Position numbers and translations under genes: made by a program. 64,000 bases of DNA, from positions 178,220,240 to 178,284,239 of the forward strand of contig CM043944.1 in assembly GCA_014529385.2 (NCBI GenBank), read 5' to 3'. Positions 1 through 12,296 of this stretch are shown here, in pieces. The notes under the pieces are model-generated. The model was not told the origin of the DNA and did not search any database. It saw only the letters and a list, made by a program, of their open reading frames with translations. This DNA comes from Adiantum capillus-veneris. Taxonomy: Eukaryota > Streptophyta > Polypodiopsida > Polypodiales > Pteridaceae. How positions within the stretch are numbered: position 1 is the stretch's first letter; every line of letters starts with the position of its first letter.

Positions 1-244
1 CCAACACCCTACCTACCACCTCTTCCTCCTCTCGCTACCCATGTGCTTTCTCGTCTTCCCTTGCTCCTCCTCCTCCAACATCCTCCCTCTCCTCCACCTT
101 CTCTCTATCTACTCCTGAAGCCAGCCTCCCTTCCTCCATCTACTCCTGCAACAACTGCCCTTCCTTCCTCAACGTCCTCCTCTTTTCCCACTCCCCTCTT
201 CCTCTCTCTTTCCCTATCACCATATAATCCCTATCCCTTCCTTC
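1..244. other. Pyrimidine-rich low-complexity flank
   Basis: C/T-rich sequence leading into a CT microsatellite. The open frame across it translates to Ser/Leu/Pro low complexity with no recognisable domain, so no gene is called. Confidence 0.6.
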
Positions 245-328
<84 letters not shown>

Positions 329-348
329 ATATCTATCTCTCTCTCTCT
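245..348. repeat. (CT)n microsatellite
   Basis: About 74 bp of pure CT dinucleotides followed by CTAT/CTCT variants. It lies upstream of the first ORF1-only LINE copy, but the conserved 3' UTR seen before the CT tails of the three LINE copies is not recognisable here. Confidence 0.95.
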
Positions 349-652
349 GCCTCTCCCCCCTATGCCGTAGCCTCCTTTGTTGCAGCCTGCTCGTGGTAGC
401 CCCATCTCCATGCCAAAGCTTGTGCAACAGCCCCTGCAGAGAAACTCGCCTCAGAGAAACTCACCTCAGTGTATTGGCAGCATATCATAAATTGCACTCT
501 AGTCCCTGCATAGTAAAACTCATCCTGCTCGAATGCATTGACAGTGCAACATTCAGCCGTTTCAAAAATTGCTTCAAAACCCTTAAAAAAAAGGGTGTGT
601 TCTCCCCGTCGTGGTAAGGGTGTGTTCTCCCGTTTGCGATAAGAGGTCCACC
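349..652 (+). other. Leader of LINE copy 1, no gene
   Basis: No convincing coding region. A short tandem duplication (GGGTGTGTTCTCCC, about 592-632) sits just upstream of the ATG of the ORF1-like reading frame. The stretch could be the 5' UTR of that element. Confidence 0.4.
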
Positions 653-1399
653 ATGCCGATCTCACGCACCTGTAAGTCCTTTCTTGCAGTGGCAGCGACA
701 CCAAAGAAGGATTCTTTTGCCCGCCAAGATGTGAGAATCACAAACCTTGAGGCCCAAATTAAGTAGCTCATCAAACAGAAAGCGCAACTGAAGCAGCGTT
801 TGTGGAAGCTTGAGGAAACAAAGGAAGTAGAGATCCAAGATCTACTTGTGAAAGCACATGAGGTCAAAAACGCTTTTGCCAAAACTGTCAAAGCAGCCCA
901 GAAAGAAGTCCACGAAGCAACACGTAAAGAGATTGTCAACGAAGTTCAAGCAGCATTACAAGAAAATCGGCTACAAGAATATGTTGGCCTCAAGGTTCGG
1001 ATTGGAGGACTTCCCTCACCATGGTGCACAGACGAAGACACTCTTGAAGATGCAATCATCAAGCTTAATGACATTCTCCAACCAGTAAATATCAAGCCAG
1101 AAACCATCTTGTGGATCAACGACACACATAGAAAGGTGCCACCCTAGCATTGTATCCTTTCTCTCAAGGACAAAGAAGAATGACGGAAGCTACTATGCCA
1201 GTCTCATCTCCTAAAGGGAACAAAGTTCTGGGTCGCCGAAGAATTGACCCGGAGCCAACTCAAGACCAAAGCAAGTGAACTCAAGAAGATGCACCAAGCT
1301 CGCAAACAAGGTAAATGGGCAGTCTATCGCAGTGGTAAAGCCGTCATCTAGGAGTTCCAAACTTCCAAACCACCCCCGCCCTCACCTGAGCCTTCTTAG
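653..1399 (+). pseudogene. L1 ORF1p-like RNA-binding protein, decayed (copy 1)
   Basis: A 249-codon frame from ATG 653, kept in one phase but broken by four in-frame stops (one near residue 38, the others after codon 160). Seen in order: a basic N-terminus (MPISRTCKSF), a long Lys/Glu-rich helix with heptad-like spacing (coiled coil, about residues 28-105), an RRM-like strand LKVRIGGLPSPW (about 111-122), and a C-terminal region with FWVAEELTRSQLK and GKWAVYRSGKAVI. This order (coiled coil, RRM, C-terminal domain) is that of L1 ORF1p (Transposase_22-like), an RNA chaperone of the LINE ribonucleoprotein. The assignment rests on motif resemblance plus agreement of three copies; a profile search was not possible. 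Confidence 0.55.
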
Positions 1400-1575
1400 T
1401 TTTCATCCTCCTTTTTCTTTTTCATTATCCTCTTGAGGGACCCTCAGTCCTTAATTGATATGTATCTATGCTTCACTTGAAAGCAAGCATTGTAATGTTT
1501 TGTTTTTTAGTCCTAGAGGTCATATCTGATCTCCATGGATGATAATTCAGTCTATCTCTCTCTCTCTCTCTCTTT
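653..1575 (+). mobile_element. ORF1-only LINE-like element, copy 1
   Basis: One degenerate reading frame followed by about 150 bp of 3' UTR that recurs in two downstream copies (motifs GGACCCTCAGTCC and GGTCATATCTGA..TCC..GGATGATAAT), then directly a (CT)n tail from about 1550. No endonuclease or reverse transcriptase frame is present between the copies, so each looks like a non-autonomous, ORF1-only ('half-LINE') retroposon. Inference: mobilised in trans by a full LINE. Confidence 0.6.
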
Positions 1576-1630
1576 CGCATTCGGCAACCCACCTTACCTC
1601 ACCTTATAAACCGAACCGCCTTAACCTTTT

Positions 1631-1697
1631 ACCTAAGGGGTTTGTGTACCTAAGGGGTTTGTGTACCTAAGGGGTTTGTGTACCTAAGGGTCTGTGT
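1631..1697 (+). repeat. 17-bp minisatellite
   Basis: About four tandem copies of ACCTAAGGGGTTTGTGT, in the space between the CT tail of LINE copy 1 and the ATG of copy 2. It could be a repeated promoter or 5' UTR unit, as some LINEs carry, or simple slippage. Confidence 0.85.
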
Positions 1698-1889
1698 GAG
1701 TGAAGGTGATTCTCACCCTTGCACATGGCGGATAGGTGAGAGTTGATGGCAAAGACTCGCACAAGGGTTATGGCCATCATCCTTCATTTAGTTTCCGACC
1801 TAAACCACAAGAAAGTCGGCCTTAACCCCGACCTAAGGTGACTGTCTCGAGAAGGAGACTGATTCGAGAAGGTCCCAAGCAACTCACCC

Positions 1890-2649
1890 TTGGCATCCAT
1901 GGCTACCCGGGCCTCGTCCCGAGGTAAGCTCAGCTTCGCTGGAGTCGTAGCAACACCTCCCAAGGCAGACAACATCACCCACCTCCAAGAAGAAGTCGAA
2001 AACCTCCGTAAGGAGAATGAGAAGCTGAAACAAAGGCTTACAGTTTTCGAAGCTCGGCTTGCCACGATAGAGAATTTCAAGGAGGAGGAGCTGAAGCAGA
2101 TCGAAATCAAGCTCACGAAGGCAAAGAAGAAGTAGAGACGACAGTCACAAAGGAGGTCAAAACTCAAATACAAGAGGTAATCTCTCACAGGGTCGAAGAT
2201 CGCGTGGCCTCCACATTACGTGAACAGCAACGGCAAGAGGAAATCGCCCTCAATGTTCGCATTGGAGGGCTCCCAAGTGATTGGAAAGGGGAGGGAGACC
2301 TCAGTCACGAGTCATTTGCCCGCATCCAATCCGCAATCCCCATGGTACAGTGTGATCCGGCAACCCTCACTTCTCTTACACACGAACCTCGCACCAATCA
2401 TGCAATCTACACCTTCAAAACCAAGGCGGACCGAATCAAATTTTTGAGCAATCAAGGCTTCTCAAGGACACCAAAATATGGTTTGCAGAAGATCTTACAC
2501 CTGCACAACTCAAGCAAAAGAAAGTAGAACTACAAAAGGTGCGAGAAGCGCACGCAGCAGGGAAATGGGCAGTCTACCGAAGAGGTAAAGCCATTATTCA
2601 AGAGTTTCGCACTCCCAAACCCGCTCCCTCCACACCCCTTTCTGCATAG
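1890..2649 (+). pseudogene. L1 ORF1p-like RNA-binding protein, decayed (copy 2)
   Basis: The best preserved of the three. ATG 1890 opens MASMATRASSRGKLSFAGVV, then a coiled coil with clear heptads (ITHLQEEVENLRKENEKL). A frameshift near 2110 moves to the frame carrying VASTLREQQRQEE and the RRM-like strand LNVRIGGLPSDWKG. A second shift near 2460 leads to KIWFAEDLTPAQLKQKKVEL and GKWAVYRRGKAIIQEF, ending at TAG 2647-2649. About 253 codons if the shifts are ignored. Function by family: trimeric nucleic-acid chaperone of LINE particles. Alternative: a domesticated or unrelated coiled-coil RNA-binding protein. Two frameshifts make it non-functional. Confidence 0.6.
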
Positions 2650-2794
2650 ATTTTATTCATCTTATTATCTTTCACCTTCTTTTTGGACCCTCAATCCTTA
2701 ACTGAGATGTATCCCCAAAACCCCCCACGTTTGTAATGTTTTTCCTTGGGTCCCATGGGTCATATCTGACCTCCGTGGATGATAATACAATCTA

Positions 2795-2795
<1 letters not shown>

Positions 2796-2868
<73 letters not shown>
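2796..2868. repeat. (CT)n tail of LINE copy 2
   Basis: Pure CT run directly joined to the conserved 3' UTR end (GGATGATAATACAATCTAT). The same junction occurs in the other two copies, so this run is part of the element rather than chance. Confidence 0.9.
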
Positions 2869-3232
2869 AGGCTGTCCTCCCCTGGGTGAGGGACCGACTT
2901 GTGGGAGGGCTTCTGAACCGAACCCCACCCTACACAAGCTTCAAGATGACCCAGCCTAGCCCTGCTCCGCATCAAGGGCGTAGACGCTCTTCTGCTTTGC
3001 AACCCGCCCATGCCTGCTCTCACAGTAAGCGGCTCCCGACACATGTTTTTGCCCTTCACAGACCCCACATTTGTTTCTTCTCTTTGCTAGATGTATCAAT
3101 GTGACAACCAGATGCTCTGCTCATTGAGGCCTCACTTGAGGACTCCGATTTGAAAAACCACAAGCACAGAGAGCCGAACTTTGAGGGTTTGTACACTGTT
3201 CACACAACACCTATAGATATACCGACCGAGTC

Positions 3233-3990
3233 ATGTCTTCCTTCAACACGCCGACCCCTAGCACACGCAAGAGTTTTCTTGTTGTGACCGTTGCACCCAA
3301 GAAAGATCCTGCCGCTCCCCAAGATGCAAGGATCATAGCCCTCGAGGCTCAGATCCAAGCACTTGTTTTTTGGCGAATGATGCACTCAAAAAATGCTTGA
3401 ACAAGCTCGAGGATGCGGCAAAGGACCCTGCAACTCTACTTGCCAAAAAACACGAAGTCACAGCTTCTCTCAATGAGACTGTCAAGGTGGCTCAACAAGA
3501 AGAAAATGTGGTGGCGCATAAGAAGATTGACAGTGAAATCCAAGCGGCCTTACCAGTATGTTGGCTACAAGAGTCCCTTGCCCTCAAGATCAAAATTGGA
3601 GGAATATCTTCACCATGGTGCACCAAGGAGGACCCCCTCGAAGGAGCCATCACCACGCTTAATGCCACTCTCCAACCAATCAACATCGAGCCCGACACTG
3701 TCTTCTAGATCAACGACACGCATATGCATATACCACCTGGCCAATGTGTCCTCACCTTCAAAACAAAGAAGAACGGAAAGGGCTCCTACACCAATCCTAC
3801 CGCCTCAAGGGAACAAAGCTTTGGATTCCTGAGGAATTGACTACAAACCAGCTTAAGCTTAAAGCAATCCAACTCAATAAGGTGCATGACGCACGTAAAC
3901 AAGGTAAATGAGTAGTCTACTGTGGTGGTAAAGCCATCATTTAGGAGTTTCAAACTCAGAAGCCATCTCCCCCTCCACCTGACCCCCCCA
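3233..3990 (+). pseudogene. L1 ORF1p-like RNA-binding protein, decayed (copy 3)
   Basis: ATG 3233 opens MSSFNTPTPSTRKSFLVVTV. A frameshift near 3370 leads to a coiled coil rich in Lys/Glu/Ala and the RRM-like strand LALKIKIGGISSPWCTKED. A stop at 3706 and another shift precede LKGTKLWIPEELTTNQLK and the tail GGKAII. N-terminal and central parts are closest to copy 1 (shared PSPWCT/SSPWCT block), so copies 1 and 3 form one subfamily and copy 2 another. The normal stop codon is not evident, so the 3' limit is approximate. Confidence 0.5.
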
Positions 3991-4156
3991 GGGTTTGGTT
4001 CTTGATCTTATCCCTTTTTTTTTCCTTCCCCTTTGATGGACCCTCAGTCCCTAACTGATATGTATCCAACATCTTCACTCCAAAAGACCAAATGTAATGT
4101 TTTGTTTTTGGTCCCGTAGGTCATATCTGACCTCCGCGGATGATAATTCATCTATG

Positions 4157-4222
<66 letters not shown>
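3233..4222 (+). mobile_element. ORF1-only LINE-like element, copy 3
   Basis: Third direct copy. The 3' UTR block (GGACCCTCAGTCC, GGTCATATCTGACCTCCGCG) is followed by a 62-bp (CT)n tail at about 4159-4222. Confidence 0.6.
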
Positions 4223-4224
<2 letters not shown>

Positions 4225-4384
4225 AACTTTTAGCCAGTACTTCCATTGTTATCTCCCTATCAAAAAACCCCTCTTGTTTTTCTCACTCTATCCATCTTTG
4301 GATGATATTAGACGACTAACAAACACTAGCAAATAACCTATAGAAAAGTAGACTTTTATTGGTCTCGCTCTATATCTGTCTATG

Positions 4385-4688
<304 letters not shown>

Positions 4689-4778
4689 GAGTATCCTTGC
4701 CGAGATATTGAAAAAATCTAGGTCAATACTTTTTGGAAAAACATTTCTTAAACTAGTAAAGATGTTGTTATATCCACT

Positions 4779-4779
<1 letters not shown>

Positions 4780-4841
<62 letters not shown>
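4780..4841. repeat. (CT)n microsatellite
   Basis: A 62-bp CT run between unique AT-rich flanks, without the LINE 3' UTR. Confidence 0.95.
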
Positions 4842-4845
<4 letters not shown>

Positions 4846-6042
4846 CATTGGAAATCCAAGCTAAAAATGAATGGAACCTTACTCAAGGAGTTTCACTTAC
4901 TATAAACACTTAACGTGGATGGGGACAAACAAAATACGTTAAAAAGGTTTTAAAGACACTCTGAGGTGCATGCCTGATAAGGAAGTGATGGCCGAGTTTT
5001 GAAAATCAAAGAAAAAAAAAAAGAAAAAAACTTATTTTTCCTTTGCTGGAGCCTTGGCGACACTGTTGGAAGGCTCGGCAACGCCTGGTCAACCTCACGA
5101 CACCTTTATGGGCATGGCACACCCCCCCCCTTCGATTGGCCGGCCTTATCACCCTCAGGCCCCCGCTTGTCCATGCCCCAGCCTAGCTAGCCGCCCTCGA
5201 TTTCAGACACCCCTTCTCTCTCTCTCCCTGTAGTTTTATTCCCCCGGACGGGCATCGACTGAGATCTCTCTCTCTCTCATTTTCCCTACGTATCTCTCTC
5301 CAAAATCCTCTCTCTCTTACGGACACCTTGTTGATCCCAATACCCCCCCCCCTCACTGGCCACCCTTGGGCAGGTGCAAGCCTCGAGCACCTCCAACCCC
5401 CTTCTCTCGCTTTCTCTCTCGCGCTTCCGCTACACCGACCCCGAGCCCCATGCGAACTCCCACTCTCCCGTATTCTTATCCACACACCCATCCCCCCTCA
5501 CACACTCCTTCCCTCCCCCTCTATGCAAGCCCTTGGCCCGCTTATATTCTCCCCCTCTCTTCCCCACCCACTCGCCTCACCCTCCCCTCGACCTCATCCC
5601 CCCCCTTGGCCCGCAATCCCCACCCTCTTTCCCCCCCCCCACACCATTGACATCCCCCCCTCCTCTTGTCCTTGACACATTATGCAAGACAGAGAATAAG
5701 ACACACCCCCGCCTCACTCACACACTCTCTCCTCCCCCCCCATGGTGGGCACCCGCCATAGAGCCCTCTCACTCTCTCTTATCCACACCCACCTCACCTC
5801 CATCTCCCTCTCTCGCGCGTTATGCACGCTGAGCCCCAACCGGCACTCTCTCTCTCTCCCCCTCTCTCTCTTCTCAGCATGAAGGAGCAACGCAAGAAGC
5901 CGGAGCCCATTCTCTCTCTACATACACACCACACACCCACATCACACACACACACACCCTCATCCTCTCCCTCCCTCACCACCTCCAACCCCCTTCTCTC
6001 TCTCTCTCTCTATTTAAGGCCCCAGCCCCAGCCCGCCCGCAA

Positions 6043-6046
<4 letters not shown>

Positions 6047-6137
<91 letters not shown>
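6047..6137. repeat. (CT)n microsatellite inside LTR of A
   Basis: About 90 bp of CT within the LTR. The opposite LTR has a similar tract at 11,219, so the microsatellite belongs to the LTR. Confidence 0.95.
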
Positions 6138-6139
<2 letters not shown>

Positions 6140-6884
6140 GGGCCTGATAAGGCGCATAAACTTCTCTCTCTCTCTCTCTATACACACACCACAAACACAT
6201 ACGCATACACCCCACGCTTGCCCACACACATACACACACCATCCCCCCCACCCCCCATCCTCGTGTAGCAGGCCGCCATCAACAGAGCCAAAAAAATAAA
6301 ATAAATACACACATACACACTCACACTGACACATACAAATACACGCATACACACTCACACTCACACATGCGCACCCACATATACATATATACACACACAT
6401 CCATCCATATGCACCCACACGTACACACACGAATATACACACATAAATACAAAAAAACCCGAAGAAGGTCTACGATTACGACATCAACAAAAAGAAGGAA
6501 CACCCAAAGCACGCACCGCCAGCAAAAAACAGAGGAAATGCACCGAAGGCATGCCCCGGCCGACCCCGAAAAGAAGTACGCTCAACATCGATGCACTGGC
6601 AACACACTATTTACCGACAACACGCAACCACGACGCCATTTTCAGTAATTTATAGGGTATTTTCATCATTTCTTCAGTTTTCAACCAAACCATTGTAAAA
6701 TTCCCACTTTGTAAATTTTCTCTCTCTAGGTGATGGCCACAAAGGCCCACCTAGATATTCTCATCTTTTAATAACCTCTCAAAACAAAGCAAGGGTCAAC
6801 CACATCGGGCCCACCACTTGCTTTGTCTCCCTAATTAAGCTTACCCTAATCACACCGGGATTACCATAATCCAAACAGCCAGCA

Positions 6885-6896
6885 CCTATAAATTGG
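6885..6896 (+). promoter_or_regulatory. TATA box of element A 5' LTR
   Basis: CCTATAAATTGG lies about 560 bp before the LTR end, the usual side for LTR transcription into the leader. The start site is inferred, not seen. Confidence 0.45.
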
Positions 6897-7254
6897 CACT
6901 GAGAGGTCACTATCGGGGGGGGGGGCAGTTCATAAGAAGTCATCACTTGGTAGAGTGTAGTGGGAAGAGTTGAAACTATCACCATCACGGGGAGGGGGCT
7001 TGTGTGTTGGGTTTGCCTTGGAAATTGCACCATGCGAAGAGAGCCACATCCATCCCTCGACTCCAATGGTCGATGCACACACGTATACACGCTCTTGGTA
7101 GAAAGCTTCACAATCATTGAGTCGTCTTAGAGAGCGCACCAAGTAGTTTACACCATCTTTTCTCCCTACCTCTCTATCACCACGGCGCGCCATTTGTAAA
7201 TACTGCAGAAATAATTATCCCTCACACCCCCGAGGGTTTTCACCATTTGCAAAT

Positions 7255-7257
<3 letters not shown>

Positions 7258-7286
<29 letters not shown>
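7258..7286. repeat. (GT)n microsatellite
   Basis: A 29-bp GT run inside the LTR of element A. Confidence 0.95.
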
Positions 7287-7288
<2 letters not shown>

Positions 7289-7445
7289 GTTTGCGATGTT
7301 CATATCATCGTGGTTTGCGTCCTAGCCGCTCAAAGCTAGGTGGTGCCCCCTGTTCGCTTTATCGTGACATGTTTGAGGTGCGCCATTCGGTCCCCCGGCG
7401 TTTTAGAGGCCGTCGGGGTTCGGGGTTCTCTTTGCTCCCATCATT

Positions 7446-7463
7446 TGGTGCCCCCACTGAGGA
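7446..7463 (+). promoter_or_regulatory. Putative primer-binding site, element A
   Basis: TGGTGCCCCCACTGAGGA starts 2 nt after the LTR end CA. It begins TGG, as expected for pairing with a tRNA CCA end, and recurs identically at 60,106 in element B at the same place. The tRNA was not identified. Confidence 0.55.
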
Positions 7464-7518
7464 GGGCTTTCTAAGACCCTTCAATTTACAATGCTGAAAG
7501 TGACGCCCACTATCAATC

Positions 7519-8592
7519 ATGGATGAATGGCTGAAGGAATTTTCTAACTGGAGGACGGAAGAAGAGGAGACGAAGGATTGAAGTACTACTACCAAGCTGC
7601 AGTGTCGTCAGTATTCAAGAGGTAAATTCTCCATCTCGTGTTGCTCGTTCTAACCATAAATTGAGAGCATCAAGTGGGAGGTCGGTGAAGTGTCATCATT
7701 GTTGTCAACCAAGACACACTATCCATGAGTGCCAACAATGAAGGCAGCAAAAGGGTTGAAGTCGTCTACATCGACATTTATCGCGAAGAAGTCGTTCACA
7801 TCAAAGAAGGGAAGAGAACAGTGGGGCCTCTTTTCCCTAAAGAAACTGCAATCAAAGTTATAACTCCAAAGTGGCCTAAAGGGGCTGCGCGAGCCAAAGG
7901 TAAACAGAAGTTAAGCCAGTCTAGAAACACATGACCCCAAAGGGAGAAGCATTTGGCCAAGCAAGTGCTTCAAGCTCAGAAAGCCGGGTTGTACCCAGCT
8001 TGCCAAAGAGGAAGCCCACCGATTTGCACGACGCATGCGAGTGCTACCAATCCACTTCGACAATCCTGAAGAAGAAGTGGTAAGAATATTCCCATGTCCT
8101 AGGGAAGAGTGGTTTGGCTATTGCTCTCGTTGTTTTGGAAAGCGAGTGGAGGATCTTCCTCCTCTCCCTATACAACTTATCCTGAAGAAGCTTTCTACCA
8201 CGAGTGAAACCCAGTGGGCTGGGGACGAGTTGCAACTGAGTGGAGTAGAATTCATGCAACACGCCGACTACAAAAATTACCTGCAATTGCTATTAGCCAA
8301 GAGGCTGGGAGTGGTCATATGCGTCGCCATCACCCCGTACGTGCTGAGCAACGAAGGAAAGATAGAGCCCATGAAAGGCGATGAACTCTTGTGGATGTGC
8401 CCACTCATCAACAATAGCACGGTATAGAAAATGGGCCGACGACATTCCCGTTCAGATTCCTGCAACATATGCATGTGAATATCTATGTAGATAGGAAAGT
8501 CTTCTACCAACAGAAGATTGTATACCTATTTGGTGCGGCGGTACTAGGAGAAATCCTCAATTTCTCGAACCCTCAATCCTCTTTTCTCCCTC
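7519..8592 (+). pseudogene. Extra 5' gene ('ORF0') of element A, unknown function
   Basis: A set of reading frames between primer site and gag, conserved with element B (60,175-61,386). First piece: ATG 7519, MDEWLKEFSNWRTEEEET. Then a CCHC-like stretch CHHCCQPRHTIHEC (about 7691-7732). Second piece from ATG 7725, with VVYIDIYREEVVHIKEGKR. Third piece from 8035, MRVLPIHFDNP, then CPREEWFGYCSRCFGKRV, a Cys pattern identical in spacing in B, and LLLAKRLGVV..ITPYVLS. A last piece at 8469 reads HVNIYVDRKVFYQQKIVYLF. Frame order in the first three pieces is the same as in B, and GT donor-like sites lie at 7622 and 7900. I do not recognise the family. Confidence 0.6.
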
Positions 8593-8627
8593 AATACGGT
8601 ACTAGGGTGATCGTATACCTATTTGGT
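8520..8627 (+). other. Deletion junction with shuffled filler sequence
   Basis: The 5' gene ends here and RNase H sequence begins, so gag, protease and RT are missing. GTATACCTATTTGGT occurs at 8520-8534 and again at 8613-8627; CGGTACTAGG at 8539-8548 and 8597-8606. The two words swap order, as expected for templated filler at a repair or template-switch junction. Confidence 0.65.
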
Positions 8628-9300
8628 TCTAGCACTAATGTTTGCTACCACAAAGTTCCGCTCCTATCTCCTGCCTAGACCCTTTGTAATCCTGACAATG
8701 GAAGAGGTTTTCCCATATGTAATGCGACACATGGATGTCTCATCTAGGATCTCTAAGTGGTTAGTTAGATTACAAAAGTTTGACTACACTATGCAAGTAG
8801 AAAACTCCACCAGGGCTAGTTTAGCGGGAATTCTCACACATCGCCACTACGAGAAGAAGCTAAAGGTCAACACGGAAGCAAAGGAAGAAACACCAATGGT
8901 AGAGAGTCCTAGGTTAGAAAGAGCTCACTCTCTTTTCTTTGATGGAGCATACAAGAGAACAATGGACCGGTCTGCAGCTGGCATAGTCATTTTCAATGAG
9001 CAACAAGAAAGAGTATTCTCCATCAGGCAGTTATTACACTCCCACTCCAGCAATGAAGCAGAATATGCAGCCCTAATTCTTGGGGTGGAACAATGTATTT
9101 CACAAGGAATTCAACACCTAAATGTGTTTGGCGATGCTTTGCTTTTGATAAGGCAGATAAATGGCAGGTTTTACTTGGTCAACTACGCCAAGTTAAGGAT
9201 CTTCTAAGGAAATTTGAAGCAGTGAAACTATTTCATGTCCCAGAGAAAAAAATCAGGAGGCAGATGCTCTAGCCAAAGAAAGAATACAAGACGTTCCCAT
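8623..9300 (+). pseudogene. RT-linked RNase H end plus second RNase H, element A
   Basis: The first part (ATTKFRSYLLPRPF, SSRISKWLVRLQKFDYTMQV) is the end of the gypsy RT-linked RNase H and connection. From about 8930 a second, plant-type RNase H follows: FFDGAYKRTMDRSAAG with its first Asp, then NEAEYAALILGVE with Glu, and NVFGDALLLIRQINGRF with Asp. Family knowledge: it degrades the RNA strand of RNA:DNA hybrids in the virus-like particle, and the extra copy is a Tat hallmark. A stop at 9207 and loss of RT upstream make it a relic. Confidence 0.75.
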
Positions 9301-9349
9301 AGGAGCAATCAAATAGAAGCTACCCCTCTTTCAAGGTAGTGATGCTATG

Positions 9350-10665
9350 CCTGATATCGTCAACTTTCTAGATACAAGATCATGTCCAAAAGGATATACC
9401 AAACGCCAAAAATAATGGCTGGTAAGGAAGGCTACCAGATACCGCCTTGTAAATGACCACTTGTATTGTAAGGGCAAGGATCAGATTCTTAGGCGGGTGC
9501 CAACCTCTAGTGAGATCACAGATGTAATTTCAAGTTGCCATGATGGCGTCTGTGGCGGTCATTTTGCTCTAAATATCACAAGTAGGAAGATTCTACAAGC
9601 AAAATACTCCTTGCCTAGCTTGAACAGGGATGTACACCATTGGTGTAAAACATGCAAGGCTTGTCAAGTGGCCAGTGATCGCACATCAACCTACGAGCCG
9701 CAAAATCCTATCATCTCATAGGTCCATTTGAGAAATGGGAATAGATGCAATTGGTGCTTTACCAAGGGCCCAATCAGGTAAACTGTACATCATAGTGGAT
9801 GTAGACTACATGACCCGATGGGCAGAAGCAACAGACACCACCCGCATTACAGCCCTAGAGGTAGCAAAATTCATTTTTGAGCATATCTGTTGCCATTTTG
9901 GCACTCCTCTAGAGATAATATCATATAGAGGACCAGGTTTTAGAGGCGATTTGGTGGGAGAACTGATGAAAACGTTAGGTATCACACGTCGATACTCCAC
10001 ACCATACTACCCACAATGCAATGATCTGGTAGAGAAGGTAAATGGAATGATCTGGAAAACCATCACAAAGCACGTGAACAATTACATAGGAAACTGGGAT
10101 AAACATCTCATGGAAGCTCTGTGGGCCTACCAAACGACGTTCCGAACATCACTAGGTTTCACCCCTTTCCATCTAGCTTATGGGAAGGAGGCAATTCTAC
10201 CCATTGAGGTACAGATAGCTAGCCTACGAGTCTTGGCTAGCCAGATACAACACCCAATTATAAATCTCTAAAACCATATCTTGGATCTGGAGAGGCTCCA
10301 ACTAGATAAGGAAGAAGCAATCAACCACTATGCAGCGCAGGCAGAACGACGCCGGCTCACTTTCAATCAAGGGCTTAAAGAGAAGGGCTTGGAAAAAGGT
10401 ATGTCAGTGGTGAGATACGACAACAGATTTGACACCAAGAAGGACAAGAAATTTCAACCCAGATGGGAAGGACCATTCATCCTCAAGAAACGCTATGACA
10501 ATGGCAGCTATAAGCTTATGAAACCAGATAGGAGAATTCACAAGACTAGAGTCAATGGATAGAGGCTGAAAAGGTATTTTCTTAGGTTTGATCCAGAGTT
10601 CATGCTAGACATTCTAGAAGAGGGAGTACCCTCTAACTCCACAACTAAAGATGTAGAGGAAGGGC
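9350..10665 (+). pseudogene. Integrase of element A (inactive)
   Basis: Zinc module with CHDGVCGGHF and CKTCKACQ (about 9537-9670). A stop precedes the catalytic core at 9735 (GIDAIGALP, first Asp present). The second catalytic Asp is replaced by Tyr at 9924-9926 (ISYRGPGF instead of SDRGPGF). The Glu is present in LVEKVNG. The C-terminal GPY/F-type module is at 10,281-10,560 (FQPRWEGPFILKKRYDNGSY) and the frame continues past a stop to about 10,665. Its role would be insertion of the cDNA; the lost Asp and stops make it dead. Confidence 0.8.
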
Positions 10666-10690
10666 TAGAAGCATGAATGCCTCTAGCCAG

Positions 10691-10703
10691 ATGGGAGGGC
10701 TAA
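10691..10703 (+). promoter_or_regulatory. Polypurine tract of element A
   Basis: ATGGGAGGGCTAA ends directly at the 3' LTR start TGATGGCC. Such tracts prime plus-strand DNA synthesis. Confidence 0.5.
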
Positions 10704-12120
<1,417 letters not shown>

Positions 12121-12296
12121 CAAATCACTCCAAACAAGCAATATATGAATTTTTCGCTTTCTGACTTTGCCTTTTGACTTTTGGACATCAAAAACATGGG
12201 AAAACACTCAAGTCAACATGATCCTAGGGTAAAACCTACCCTCTGAACACACTGATGGTCTCAGAATTCCCAAATTCCTGCCCAAAAACCCCCCGG

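Larger units (their letters stand above)
1890..2868 (+). mobile_element. ORF1-only LINE-like element, copy 2
   Basis: Same layout as the copy at 653: ORF1-like frame, conserved 3' UTR (GGACCCTCAATCC..., GGTCATATCTGACCTCCGTG) and a (CT)n tail from about 2796 to 2868. It lies in the same orientation and is followed after about 360 bp by a third copy. Confidence 0.6.
4986..7443 (+). repeat. 5' LTR of element A
   Basis: Starts TGATGGCCGAGTTTTG, matching TGATGGCCGGCTTTCA that follows the polypurine tract at 10704, and ends CCCATCA just before the primer site. About 2.46 kb. The first half is CT/CA-rich and poorly alignable. The part at 6370-6655 (GAAGGCATGCCCCGGCCGAC, ACGCCATTTTCAGTAATT) matches 11,940-12,120 strongly. 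The end resembles the LTR end of element B (GGTGGTGCCCCCT, then ...ATCA before the primer site). Confidence 0.65.
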
